Assembly (NCBI RefSeq): GCF_000143415.4
Contig: NW_003314272.1
Location: 860,182-924,181, forward strand
Length of the DNA stretch: 64,000 nt
From: Selaginella moellendorffii
Lineage: Eukaryota; Streptophyta; Lycopodiopsida; Selaginellales; Selaginellaceae
Reading direction: 5' to 3'
Shown here: piece by piece, positions 1 to 10,439 of the stretch
Layout: each line of letters starts with the position of its first letter
How positions within the stretch are numbered: the first letter of the stretch is position 1
Translations under genes and position numbers: made by a program
Notes under the pieces: model-generated
The model's input: only the letters and a program-made list of their open reading frames with translations
Database searches by the model: none
What the model was told of the DNA's origin: nothing

Positions 1-703
1 GTCGCAAGAAGAGGTCCGTTTGTGGTCCAAGTTGGTCCCCTCGGCGGCCAGTTTTGATGAAGAAGAAACAGCTGCTAGATTGCGTGGAGAAGTCGGCTTG
101 CATCCTAAATTCAGTTCCAGGTCCAGGTGCTCTTCCAAGGTGGAAGTCGGGCTGTTGTTTTTCGCGTGGTGAGCTTTGACGGAGGTGGCTCGGCTGCTGT
201 TGCTCTGGAGGAGATCGAGGCAGAGAGACGAGCTCCGATTCAACGAGCCGGACTGTAGGAGCCGGGGATCGTCAATGGTGCTCAAACCGGTGCTACAGTT
301 GACGAAAGTTATGGAGCCAGACTGCGGCAAGAGAAGAACTTTCAGCCAAGAGAAAGGAAGAGGAATGGACAGCAATGAGTTCTTGGTACCTTCAAGTCGA
401 GGCGCTTCTCCCATCCGGTTGGAAGCGGTGGCTCTTTTTCGTGATCCAGATGGACAGTCTCCGAGGATTGGCACGGACGGATTGCTGGCGGAAGCGGTCC
501 CGAGCTGTCGACCGGCTTTCCCATCATCAGGCTGAGGATCTTCTGGGGGTCCTCGCTCCAGGCGTGTGGCTCCTTGGCACTTGTCGTCTTGATCGAGCTT
601 GTGCACAATTCAGCAGCCTGCCAGCCCAGCTCCATTGTTGCAACTGTCATCCGGAAGTGGAAGAATACGAGGCGAAGAGGTGGAAGGAAAGATGGGATAG
701 GAC

Positions 704-742
704 GAAGAAGAAGAAGAAGAAGAAGAAGAGCAGCAGCAGCAG
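704..742. repeat. (GAA)n-(GCA)n microsatellite
   Basis: A run of about nine GAA/AAG triplets passes directly into about five CAG triplets. It produces the Lys/Arg and Ser/Ala runs in the overlapping ORFs, which are therefore not evidence of a protein. Confidence 0.9.
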
Positions 743-1013
743 CTATAGATGGCTAGATAGAGTGGAGGAAACGGGGGAGAAGGGAAGAGCACAGGGAAAG
801 GAAGATTAGTATAGAACGAGAACGTGAGGGACGTGCTTTGAATAGCAGCGGAGAAGCGTAAAGGATGCCAAGACTCTCCCATGAGCTGCATACAATGATA
901 AGTAGGCGGGCGAGCTCTTTGTCCGGCCAGCCAGCCAGTATTTCTCTTCAGAAAGGTGGGGTCTGCAGCCCGTGCTTTGCATTAAATGCAGGTATCTTTA
1001 AGCAGCACTTCTC

Positions 1014-1216
1014 AGCAAGTAAGTATGCGATCTCTCCCCTCATTTTCTCCTTGCTTTCCGTTTTTTGCTAGTTGGCTTTCCTGGCTGCTGGTGGTGGTGG
1101 TGATTGACTAAGCAAGCAAGTAAGTATGCGATCTCTCCCCTCATTTTCTCCTTGCTTTCCGTTTTTTGCTAGTTGGCTTTCCTGGCTGGTGGTGGTGGTG
1201 GTGATTGACTAAGCAA
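1014..1216. repeat. 101-bp tandem duplication containing a 5' splice site
   Basis: Two nearly identical 101-bp units lie head to tail (about 1014-1114 and 1115-1216). They differ at a base in the GGTGGT run (ctggctgctgg versus ctggctggtgg). Each unit starts with AGCAAGTAAGTATGCG, which contains a consensus donor, and ends in a TGATTGACTAAGCAAG segment. The near-identity implies a recent duplication that doubled the donor site. Confidence 0.93.
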
Positions 1217-4060
1217 GCAAGCATTCATGCTGGCATTTGCATTTGCATTGGCAGTGATTACATGCTCTTTGTTGAGATCTCGCCGATTTCAATCCCATCA
1301 TATACTGAAGTCCAAAAATCTCTTTAACCACCCGAAACAGGGAAGACGAGGGTGGGGGGGCCTCTCAAGTGGTGAAGTAGCTTGCATCAAGCCAAATCCA
1401 CCTGACGCTCAGCGGCAGCAACAGCATGAACGAGGTGAATTATGGAGAGGGTGTGTGGTCCAACAAAGGAAAGCAGCAATGACGGAAAGAAAAGTGAGCG
1501 ACTTTATCAGGCGTGCATTAAACGTAAGTAGTAGCCAATGCTGGTAAGTATATATTCGGGTTTTCTTTCCTTTATCTTCGTGTTGTTTCCTCCTCCTTGC
1601 TTGATTCCGCTTCCGTTTTTGTTTTCGTTATGGTTTGAGTTTAGCTGCATTAAGTTAGTCTAGATGCTGGTTCCTGAGAGTGCGGGTGGGATTTACAGGT
1701 GGTTCAGAGGAAGCACTGTTTCCCATGCCATCTATCAATTAATGCTCTCTGACAAGTACATTCATTGCTTTCCAGGTCGCCACCACATTTTCTTTGGTCA
1801 GCAGAAGGCGATCACAGCAACAAGCAGGAGAGAATTCGTAACGCAAAGCAGCTTTCGTTCCTCCTAATCGGTATGTTAAAAGCGGAGAGGGTGCTCCTGG
1901 CCTGGCTGCTTTAAGCTCGTTGAGGTATCACAATTCCTGGAACTATCTTTTGTTATGATCTCTCCCTTGTCCCTTTTTTTTATTCTTTCCCCTCCTCGAC
2001 TTTTAGGCTTTTGAGCTTCTTTCTTTATTGCTTTAGCCTTTGGGTTTGATCGTGATGCCTTCACATTCTCAGCAGAATTCAATGCGTCGCGCTAACAAAT
2101 TTGCTTTTTGCTACATTGCAGCCAGGCATCAAGTTGGGGGACGGGTACTTTGACATTACCTGGCATTTTTCCCGTCTATCGTTTTCCCGCTTGTGCTTGC
2201 TGGTTGGAAGCCTGTAAGTTAAGACATATCCAGTTACAGTTACCTAACTATTTCAGCAGGGACACCACCAGCGGACTCGCACTATTTGGCCAGTGCATAT
2301 CACTGGAAACGTTTGTTTGGAAGCATCCGCTTTTGTCAAGCTTCACGCTTAGACATTTGTTTACCCGCCTGCCAGGAGAGCAACAAGACTTTCGGGTGTC
2401 CTCCGAGGACATACAAGCTTGGACTTTCGGAGGTTATTTTATTCTGTTGAGATCATTATCACTGGCATTATCTCGTTGGAGTTGACCGGGTGAGTACGCT
2501 TCCCATGTTTTTTCTTTGTTTGATTCGTTTTCTCTTTCTCAAGCTTCCTAAGTGATTTCCTGGTTGGTTTGGTGTTTCAGACTTTGGGCGGTGGTGAATT
2601 ACACCGTCCAGCTCTTAAGGCACATCCCAGAATCTATAATGGCTGCTGCAGTCTATTTCCTTCAGAGCACACATGCTGAAAAAAAGTACCTAGTGTCGCT
2701 CTCGGGATGCATACACCATGCAGCAGCAGTTCATTACTATCTACTAGCGACGATGTACAATGCTTCAATGGTTCGATTGAAAGCTTGGTAGGCCTTCAAT
2801 GGTTCTGTCTGGCGTTCGTTCCTCTCTCCTCAATGCAGGTGTAAATTTCTTCAGAGCGGCCATGAAAGTTTTCAGGCCATGGAGAGCTTTCAGCCATCGT
2901 CACAAATGCGAGGTTGCGTTTCTCTCTTTTATTTGCAATTGTTTCTTGCTGATACTTTATTGTTTCTTCCTTTGTTTTCTTTCTGCTTGAATTGATGCTG
3001 ACAGATGAACGCTATGATCGAGCAATGGTTGGTAGGACATTTCTCATGGAAGTTGCAGTGGTAAAGTAAGTTGTGCTTTGATCTCCTCATGAACTTTGTA
3101 GTATTTTTTCTTCTTTTTCAGGTACGCTGATGCTTTGAGCTGCAAATTGCTCATTGTGTCGGCGTGAAATCAACATCCCACAGGTAAAAAAACGAGCAAT
3201 TTCCTTCCAAGCTATTTGCTTTTGTGGCCGAGGTAAACTATTAGATTTGTTTCCTCATCCTTGAATGTTGACAGGGAGATGCATTCAAGGAAGGTGTTGG
3301 CACAGCAGTTATTGAAAACGTTGAGCAATTCTGTCTGGTGTCTCTATTTGGGATCTTATCCTGTGTCTCTTCTCGCCAGAAGATATATCTCATGAACGGT
3401 GTGATGCTTCAATCAGGTTGGTTCTTCCTTTTTTTCCTTGATATTAATTCGTTTTAGAAACATTTTGTTTGTGCATCGGTAGTGTTGCTGGCTGTTGGCA
3501 TTCTAGCCAGTGAATGCATCCTAGCTGTGTACTGCACTGGTGCGTGGCTGCTACTTGGAAATCTAGGATCATGGATTTCTGTCCATATTTTTCTCTTCGC
3601 CGACTTCTGAAACGAAGACCGACTTTTTGAGTATGTTGAGTATGTCATCGACAACTGTTCTCAATATCACAGCACCGGGAAAAGCTACAAACGATAAAAC
3701 AAAGGTTTTCTGTCAATGTTTTCGTGGTTGGATACTGATTTCTTCCTTGGAACAAGACTCAAAGGATCACGAAGGAGCAGACAATGAATCTTTTATCCAG
3801 TCGAATCAAGTAAGAGCATTTAAGTTTGTGGATGTTCTCAAGCTCAATCCCGTAGCTTACAGACAGAGCTAGAGGTCATCGGACTTGAATGGTGCAAGCT
3901 TGTTACCAATAAATGCCCCGAACCCCTGCTCCTGTTCTGGCGATATACGAACCAAGTGAGATCAGATCTTTTCTCTTTCCTTTCTTTATGTAACAGGCTC
4001 ACACACACTATTCACACAGAGCTGTCTATCCACAAGAAGATCGTGATCTTCGCTTTACTA

Positions 4061-4384
4061 CTAAGTGGAGCGAGCTCGCTTGAGGCCTTGCTCCGCTGGA
4101 TAAGTTCCGGTAGCGGCAGTGACTTGCGAAGGGAGATTGCTGAAGCTGCGAATAAAAGAGGTGGGGAGGCCGGCGTAGAGCTCCACCACTCTCTTGATGT
4201 TGTAGTTGAGCTCCTTAATGAGCATCACATTTCGGGAGAGGCTCTCTGGGATCTGGGACTCCTGGTTGACGTTGATCTCCTTGATGAGCAGCCGGTTGTG
4301 GTCCAGTAGGAACTGGACCTGGTGGAAGGTTCTCTGGAACACACCCCATGCCTTGCCTTCTGCTCCACCCAAGCTGGACTCCAT
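4061..4384 (-). CDS. ELF4-like: EARLY FLOWERING 4 (ELF4)-like circadian clock protein
   Basis: Single-exon CDS of 107 residues. The central part, about residues 12-75, matches the ELF4 (DUF1313) family: an aromatic-rich start (WGVFQRTFHQVQ), then DHNRLLIKEINVNQES, then NVMLIKELNYNIKRVVELY, the expected helical hairpin. In Arabidopsis ELF4 joins ELF3 and LUX in the Evening Complex, which represses PIF4 and PRR genes in the nucleus; the same role here is inferred from the family. The start ATG at 4384 is the only one giving the full domain. A 66-bp intron in the 5' UTR (about 4398-4463, donor GTGGGT, acceptor TTACAG) is visible. It lies between the ORF-poor region and AAE3. The tail after residue 80 is short and basic, as is usual for ELF4-like proteins. 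Confidence 0.88.
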   Translation of the reverse strand: MESSLGGAEGKAWGVFQRTFHQVQFLLDHNRLLIKEINVNQESQIPESLSRNVMLIKELNYNIKRVVELYAGLPTSFIRSFSNLPSQVTAATGTYPAEQGLKRARST

Positions 4385-4833
4385 ATCTCCTCAAATCCTG
4401 TAACAAATACTTCCAGCTTGTAAGCGGCCAGAAGAACAGAACTTGGGAATGAAAGCAACCCACCTTGACAGTGTTCTTGGTTTCTCTCCTGGATGGAAGA
4501 CACCGAGGCTCGAAGCAATGGGTTTTCTTCTGCGAGGAAAAACCTTTGTGAGCTCTGTCACTTTCTCGCTTGCCTGCTTTTATTCTTCGTTGCAAATCCG
4601 AATGTAAATCCTAGACAGCCCAAACGCATGAGCATTTTCGTCTGAGTGACGAGAATAAAGTGGAAAAGCGACAACGTATGGGCACACCTTTCTATGCCCA
4701 GTTCTTGGCTCTGCAAAAGCCAGTTTTATTAGCACGCACTGGGAAAGGAAAATAGTGGCACGAAACATGGACGCCTGGACGAGGATGTTTTTTTACCGGT
4801 GCGTCGTGTGCTGGCGGTGGCTTTCGTCTTTGC

Positions 4834-6604
4834 TTACGAGCCTTTCTTGCCAGATAGGAAGTGCTCCGCCACGATCCGTCTCTGGATCTTCCCCGTCGCG
4901 GTTCTCGGCAGCTCGTCCGCGAAGAACGTCCGGCGTGGGAGCTTGAACTGCGCCAGGTTCTTTTTGCAGAAGGCAAGGATGTCTTGCTCGGTGGCGGACT
5001 CGCCTTTGTGTAAAACAACGGCCGCGTTCACCTGGAAAAGGAGGTCGTTTAATGAAACACTGCTTCTCAGGAGAAACGCTCTCACCACTTCTCCGTATTT
5101 TTCATCAGGCGCTGCAAATGCCACGGCTTCTGATACTGCCGGATGAGCGAGCAAGACGGCATCCACCTCGAGGGGCGAAATCTTTTCGCCTGCACAAAAG
5201 CTTTAGAGATGAAAAAAGAAAAGAACAAGGATCACACAAAGACGCACCTCCCTGATTGATGAGCTCTTTAATTCTCCCGGTTAAAGTTACGTAGCCATCC
5301 TCGTCGAGAAAGCCTCTATCTCCAGTATGAAACCAGCCGAAAGCGAAAGCCGTCTTGTTAGCCTCGGGATTGTCCTTGTACCCCGTGGTCACATTCGGGC
5401 CGCGGATGCAAACCTCTCCCTGCTTCGTCTTCTCCTGCTTCTCGCCATTGTCATCCAGAATAGCCAGCTCTATCCCCGTTGGCTTGCCTACAGTCCCCGG
5501 CTTGTGAGGCCCGTGAGAAGGTAAAGGATTGGACGTCATCTGGTGGCTCGCCTCCGTCATCGCATACGCCTCCAAAACCGGAGCCGAGAAGGCCTCTTCC
5601 AAGTTCGCAAGCACCGCCGGCGCCAGCGACGCGCTACAGCTCCGGATGAATCTCAGCTCCGGATACTCCGCCTCCGGATTGCTCCTGTGACGAGCCAGCA
5701 AAATCTGATGGACCGTTGGCACCGCCGAGTACCACGTAGCTCCATACTCCTTCACGTCCTTCCAAAAGGTGGCGGCCGAGAAGCGTCCAGCGGCTGGGAG
5801 AATGGCTGTCCCACCCGATGCCAGCGTCGAGAGCAAGCTACACATGAGGCCGTGGACGTGGAAGAGCGGCAGCACCACCACCGTCTTGTCCGTCACCGAG
5901 AGCTCGTAAGTTCCCACGATATTCTTCACGGAGGAGGCGAGGTTGAACTGGGTGAGTGGCACCCCCTTGGGTCTGCTCGTAGTCCCGGAGGTGTGGAGGA
6001 AGAGGGCCACATCGCTTCCAACCGGATGTGGGAGATCCAGATCTTCCTTCTCGGAGTTTAGCTCGAGCCTGTTCTTGGGGGTGACTTCCACGATCAGAAG
6101 GCCCGTCTCTTCCTCTTTCCCCCAGTGGATTCCTGCCACTGGCAAGCCGAGCTGGTCGGCAGCCTCCTCGGCGCTCTTGTTTCCTTCCAGCCCTGGGATT
6201 AGCAGCAGCGACGATCCAGCATCTTGCATAGAGAATCGAAACTCCTCCGGTGTGTAGGCCGAGTTCAAGGGAGCTGCGACGCAGCGGAGCTTGGCCACGG
6301 CCAAGAACACCACGACGAACTGCCAGAGAAAAAGAAAATGCGAAATTTCGACACAGGATTGGCCCTATCCTCACGCGCTTACCTCGATCGTGTTGGGGAA
6401 TGCGAGCGAGACGAGGTCGCCAGGATTCAATCCGGTGCGCTTGAGCTTGGACGCCGTGCGGAGAATCGCTGCCTGGAGCTCGGCGTGCGTGAGGCGCGGG
6501 CCGCCGGAGGCGATCAATGCATCGCTGTCCGGCTCCAGTGAGGCGCCGTCGACGAGGAGTTCGATCAGCGTGAGATTTCCATCCGAGGGAGTTGTGGCGG
6601 CCAT
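4834..6604 (-). CDS. AAE3: Oxalyl-CoA synthetase / acyl-activating enzyme 3
   Basis: Four exons (6604-6383, 6319-5248, 5189-5086, 5031-4834) with introns of 63, 58 and 54 bp, all GT-AG and in phase, give 531 residues; the family norm is about 515. It is an ANL-superfamily adenylating enzyme. The P-loop-like signature TSGTTSRPKGVPLTQ is in exon 2, and the GWFHTGDRGFLDEDGYVTL hinge motif and GRIKELINQGGEKISP cross the exon 2/3 junction. The C-terminal catalytic Lys region reads LPRTATGKIQRRIVAEHFL. In plants AAE3 activates oxalate to oxalyl-CoA in the cytosol, starting oxalate degradation; the yeast relative Pcs60 is peroxisomal. No PTS1 is seen (the protein ends KKGS). ATG at 6604 was chosen because the upstream in-frame ATG adds residues unlike the family. 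The gene is head to head with PPR1, leaving 170 bp. Confidence 0.93.
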
Positions 6605-6774
6605 TGCTAGATCGAAGAGACGAACACTACACGTGTCACGCAAGAACCTATGTTCTAAAAGGGTGAAAAGTAAATAAACCCTATGTGACGGCATATACCA
6701 TGAATATGACAGAATATACTACAACAGCGATTTTAGGGTTCTATAGATTTAAAAATTTGAATGATACTTTTTAG
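6605..6774. promoter_or_regulatory. Short divergent intergenic region between AAE3 and PPR1
   Basis: Only 170 bp separate the AAE3 start (minus) from the PPR1 start (plus), so both promoters or 5' UTRs must share this AT-rich stretch. No confident TATA box or operator can be assigned. Its role as a bidirectional promoter is inferred from the arrangement. Confidence 0.45.
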
Positions 6775-8388
6775 ATGCTCGATCGCCATGCGTGCTTGGA
6801 CCTCGTAGATCCTCCCAATTCTTCCTTGCATGGTCTCCACCCGCGCATCGATCCATCCAATCGATCTCGCCCTGACGCCTTCGCGGGCAACAAGCTCATC
6901 CAGATGCACGGCAAGCGCGGCAGCGTCGAGGAGGCGCGCCGCGTCTTCGATTCGATCCAATCCAAGGATGATTACTCCTGGGCGATGATGATTCACGCCT
7001 ACGCGCGCAACGCCCGCATGGATCACGCGCAGCAGCTCTTCGACGCGATGCCGCGGCGCAACCTCGTGTCCTGGACCGCGATGCTCAGCGGCTATGCCCG
7101 GATCGGTCATCTCGAGCGCGCCAAGGGATTCTTCGATTCCATGCCGGAGCACGGCCTCCACTCCTGGACGGCGATGCTCACAGCCTACGCGATCCACAGC
7201 CAGCTCCTCGCGGCCGCCAAGATCTTCGCGGCCATGGAGGAGCGCGATCGGGTCTCGTGCACGGCAATGCTCTCGGCGTACGCCAAGAACGGACGCCTCC
7301 GCGAGGCGAAGAAGATCTTCGACGCGATGCCCGAGTGGGATCTGGTGACGCGCGACGCGATGCTCGCGGCATTTGCCGACGCTGGGCAACTGGATCGCGC
7401 AGAAATTCTGTTCGAATCCATGGAGGAGGCCGATCTTGTGGCCTGGACGTCGATTCTCACTGCGGCAGGAGCCACGGGGCGCGTCGCTAGCGTCAAGAAG
7501 ATCTTCGATCAAATGCCCGAGAGCGATCTTATCTCTTGGACCGTGATGCTCGATGCATTTGCCCAGAACGGGCATTTGGAGGAGGCCAAGCTCTTCTTTG
7601 ATAGAATGCCCGAGCACACGATCTTCGCGTGGACGACAATGCTCAACGCGCTCGCCCAGCATAGATACCTCGACGAGGCAAAGCTTCTCTTCGATCGAAT
7701 GCCACACAGAGATCGCTTCGCCACGACCTCGATGCTCGTCGCGTATGCCCACAACGGGCATCTGTGCGAGGCGCGCGAGATATTCGATTCCATCCACGGC
7801 AAATCGCTCGTCCCGGAGACGGCGATGGTGTCCGCCTACGCGCGCGCCGGCAAGCTCCGCCTCGCCGAGCGCCTCTTCGATCAGATGCAAGAGCGCAGCA
7901 TCGTCTCCTGGAACGCGATGCTCGCGGGCTACTCCCACAATGGCCGCTCCATCGCCCTCTTCGCGGCGATGAATCTCACGGAGTTCCCAGACGAGATGTC
8001 GCTGTGCTGCGCGCTGCTGGGTTGCGCCCACCTCGGAGATCTCCATCGCGGTTGGGAGTTCTTCGTGGCTATGGCAATGGATTTTGTTCTAGCGCCGCGC
8101 AAGGAGCACTACTGCTGTATGGTGAGCCTCCTGGGGCGCGCCGGGCATCTCGCCCACGCCGAGGAGCTCCTCCACTCCATGCCCTTTGTGCCCGAGGCGC
8201 TGGATTGGACGTGTTTTCTCAGCGCTTGCCACGCCCACCGCGACGCCGAGCTCGGGGCTAAAGCCGCCAAGCTCGTGATTGACATGGATCCACACCATGG
8301 CGCTGCCTACGTGCTCCTTACCAACACGCATCGATCGAGGGCGCTTAGAGGGCGATTGGATTCTTGTTCGATCGATCAGGTGGATTGA
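6775..8388 (+). CDS. Pentatricopeptide repeat protein, 31-residue repeat type with E-like tail (copy 1)
   Basis: Intronless ORF of 537 residues. After a short N-terminus it holds about 11 consecutive repeats of exactly 31 residues with the pattern (D/N)LVSWTAMLxAYAxxGHL followed by EAKxLFDxMPE. The repeats are the S/SS type of plant PPR proteins, with no longer P or L motifs between them. They end in an E-motif-like segment (HYCCMVSLLGRAGHL, then about 45 residues on AYVLLTNTH), cut short before any DYW deaminase. PPR proteins bind single-stranded RNA in mitochondria or plastids, one base per repeat; residues 5 and 35-equivalents vary along the array. The target transcript cannot be read reliably by eye, and an organelle transit peptide is not obvious. 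The frame ends at a lone TGA and continues at once into the next PPR gene. Confidence 0.88.
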   Translation: MLDRHACLDLVDPPNSSLHGLHPRIDPSNRSRPDAFAGNKLIQMHGKRGSVEEARRVFDSIQSKDDYSWAMMIHAYARNARMDHAQQLFDAMPRRNLVSWTAMLSGYARIGHLERAKGFFDSMPEHGLHSWTAMLTAYAIHSQLLAAAKIFAAMEERDRVSCTAMLSAYAKNGRLREAKKIFDAMPEWDLVTRDAMLAAFADAGQLDRAEILFESMEEADLVAWTSILTAAGATGRVASVKKIFDQMPESDLISWTVMLDAFAQNGHLEEAKLFFDRMPEHTIFAWTTMLNALAQHRYLDEAKLLFDRMPHRDRFATTSMLVAYAHNGHLCEAREIFDSIHGKSLVPETAMVSAYARAGKLRLAERLFDQMQERSIVSWNAMLAGYSHNGRSIALFAAMNLTEFPDEMSLCCALLGCAHLGDLHRGWEFFVAMAMDFVLAPRKEHYCCMVSLLGRAGHLAHAEELLHSMPFVPEALDWTCFLSACHAHRDAELGAKAAKLVIDMDPHHGAAYVLLTNTHRSRALRGRLDSCSIDQVD

Positions 8389-8394
8389 GAATTG

Positions 8395-10116
8395 ATGACT
8401 CTCTCGCAGGGAATGACGATCATCGAGCCTAACAACAGCATTCCTGTCGATCGGGATGCCTGCATTGAGCTCATCCAGTCGTGCCGGAGCGTTGCCATGG
8501 CATCGATCGCGCATTCTAAATCCCAGCATCTCTTCCACAGCGATTCCTTCGTGAGGAATCAGATGATCCGGGCGTATGGGCGGTGCGGCGACGCATCGCG
8601 CGCTCGAGATATCTTCGATTCCACGCCGGCAAACAGGGATCGATTCTCGTGGGGTCTTCTTCTCGCAGCATATGCCCATAATGGGCATCTTGAGCTTGCG
8701 AAAGAAACCTTTGATTCCATGCCCCGGCACAACCTCGTCGCCTGGACGACGATGCTAGCAGCGTTTTCTAATCGTGGACACGTGACAGAATCTAAGCGGT
8801 TGTTTGACTCAATGCTAGAACGAAATATTCTGTCGTGGACCGCTATGCTTTCTGCATATGCCCAGGCCGGAAATCTGGAAAGCGCCAAGTCCTTGTTTGA
8901 TTCCATGCCCGAGCACGATCTAGTCGCTTGGAATGCCCTTCTTTCGGCATATTCTATCAACGGGAATCTTCACGGCGCAAAGCGCATGTTTGATTCTATG
9001 AAGGAGAAAGACGTCGTGTCGTGGAACGCGATGCTTCACGCATATGCCCAATCAGGGCATATTGATCAAGCAATAGGGATCTTTAAGAACACTCCAATGC
9101 AATCCTTGGTATCTTGGACGACGATTCTCGTGGCATATTCACAAACCGCGCTCTTGGATAAAGCAAAAGGGCTGTTTGACAAGATGCCGGAGTGGGATAT
9201 AGTCTCTTGGAATGCTATTCTGTCAGCATATGCCCGGAGTGGGCGTGTCAAGGAGGCAAAGAGGCTGTTTGATGGAATGGAGGAGAAGGATCTAGCGTCG
9301 TTCATAACCATGGTGACGGCATATGCTGGTAACGGACATTTGGAGGAGGCCAAGGTCTTTCTTGACGGAATGGCACAATGGGACATTGTCACGGTGACGG
9401 CGCTGCTAACGGCATATGCTGAGAGAGGGTATCTGGAAGATGCTAAGCGCTTGTTCGATGGCATTGAGAATCCAGACCACATTCTCTGGGCAGCAATGCT
9501 TAACGCATATTCCCAAAACGGGTATCTCGCTGAAGCGCTAGAGCTCTTTCGAATGATACCCGAGCACAACAATTTCCTCTCCATTGCGATGCTCGTAGCA
9601 TATGCCCAACGTGGGCATCTAAATCTCGCGATCTCTATATTTGATCGCCTACCGGAGAGGAACTTGATTGCCTGGAACGCGATCCTGGCATCATGCGTCA
9701 ACAACGGACGATGCGAGGTTGCGGTTGAAAGCTTTCACTCGATGAAGCTCGTGGATCTCCCGGATGAGATGAGCTTCATGTGTGTTCTTGCGGGTAGTGA
9801 GCTCCAGTCGAGCGTCAGCTCCTTCCTCTCGATGATTACGGACTTTAACGTCGTGCCGAGCAAGCAGCACTATTCTTGCGTCATTGATCTCCTCGCGCGA
9901 TCCGGGCACTTGAGCCACGCCAAAGATCTCATCACAAACATGCCATTTGTTCCAGACGCTCTCGACTGGAGATCTTTACTCGCTGCTTGCAAGAGCTCCA
10001 ACAATCCGGGACTGGGAATCCACGCCACGAAACAAGTCGTGAGTTTGGAGCCTAGAGATTCGTCGCCTTACATGCTCCTGGCAAACTTGACCACCGAAAA
10101 CCAGGAACTTCTCTAA
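8395..10116 (+). CDS. Pentatricopeptide repeat protein, 31-residue repeat type with E-like tail (copy 2)
   Basis: Intronless ORF of 573 residues from ATG 8395; a TTG just upstream is not a likely start. It has about 12 uniform 31-residue repeats (for example DLVAWNALLSAYSINGNL then HGAKRMFDSMKEK), a divergent last repeat, and the E-type tail HYSCVIDLLARSGHL ... YMLLANLTTENQELL. There is no DYW domain. It is a paralogue of the preceding gene, in the same frame and only 6 bp after its stop codon, so the pair looks like a tandem duplication that could be transcribed together. Organelle RNA binding is expected from the family. A decayed copy of the C-terminal third of this gene lies at 14.35-14.87 kb. 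Synonymous differences between repeats suggest the array is not very recent. Confidence 0.88.
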   Translation: MTLSQGMTIIEPNNSIPVDRDACIELIQSCRSVAMASIAHSKSQHLFHSDSFVRNQMIRAYGRCGDASRARDIFDSTPANRDRFSWGLLLAAYAHNGHLELAKETFDSMPRHNLVAWTTMLAAFSNRGHVTESKRLFDSMLERNILSWTAMLSAYAQAGNLESAKSLFDSMPEHDLVAWNALLSAYSINGNLHGAKRMFDSMKEKDVVSWNAMLHAYAQSGHIDQAIGIFKNTPMQSLVSWTTILVAYSQTALLDKAKGLFDKMPEWDIVSWNAILSAYARSGRVKEAKRLFDGMEEKDLASFITMVTAYAGNGHLEEAKVFLDGMAQWDIVTVTALLTAYAERGYLEDAKRLFDGIENPDHILWAAMLNAYSQNGYLAEALELFRMIPEHNNFLSIAMLVAYAQRGHLNLAISIFDRLPERNLIAWNAILASCVNNGRCEVAVESFHSMKLVDLPDEMSFMCVLAGSELQSSVSSFLSMITDFNVVPSKQHYSCVIDLLARSGHLSHAKDLITNMPFVPDALDWRSLLAACKSSNNPGLGIHATKQVVSLEPRDSSPYMLLANLTTENQELL

Positions 10117-10330
10117 GATCTCGACGGAGCCGCTTTCATTATTATCCAGGTGATGAGCTGAAACGAGCTCGATCCACTTATGGAGAATCGAAGTGTTGCA
10201 ACTATCTCTTTTTGTTGATGCTGTTAAGAGGCAAAATTCGGCGAAACAAACAAAGCTTTCTTCTTCTGAGCAATGGCTGGGACATTTTTTTCTCTTCTCC
10301 TGTACAAGAGGAGGTGAAGCTGACACTGAA

Positions 10331-10423
10331 CAACATTTGAAACGGGGCCTGGCACATCACCCGCAGGTAGTTGTCGTCCTCCAGCCGGTAGCATGACTTC
10401 TTGTGGAGAACTTTGTCCAAGGA
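10331..10423 (-). pseudogene. Fragment of gamma-carbonic anhydrase last exon
   Basis: About 93 bp match, with scattered differences, the 3' end of the last exon of the intact gamma-CA gene at 15168-15260 (same strand). The upstream 3' flank (10190-10330) also matches 14990-15160. Homology stops sharply at 10423, where the AT-rich insert begins. This is the broken half of a duplication that also carried the PPR2 tail. Confidence 0.85.
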
Positions 10424-10439
10424 GTGGAGTTTAGATTAG

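Larger units (their letters stand above)
1..3945 (+). other. Candidate spliced, ORF-poor transcript region
   Basis: No recognisable protein is encoded here; all ORFs are under 150 codons and low-complexity or featureless. The plus strand nevertheless carries a series of well-formed splice signals. Donors (GTAAGT, GTATGT or GTGAGT type) lie near 1019, 1120, 1543, 1870, 2215, 2489, 3066 and 3180. Pyrimidine-tract acceptors ending in CAG lie near 1773, 2121, 2255, 2580, 2838, 3004, 3120 and 3272. The implied exons are about 60-250 bp, and the introns are as short as those of the verified genes downstream. The exon chain around 2838-3180 keeps a frame for about 60 residues and then meets a stop. 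A long noncoding RNA, a decayed gene, or the 5' part of a gene with unusual coding content are all possible. The assignment rests on splice-signal pattern alone. Confidence 0.35.

Noticed and set aside
375-809. 144-codon ORF ending in poly-Lys and poly-Ser
   Set aside because: The length is due to the GAA/CAG microsatellite, and the rest has no recognisable features.
6733-8046. 437-codon minus-strand ORF antisense to PPR1
   Set aside because: The opposite strand encodes clear PPR repeats; the antisense frame is a repetitive mirror caused by GC-biased third positions and has no domain of its own.
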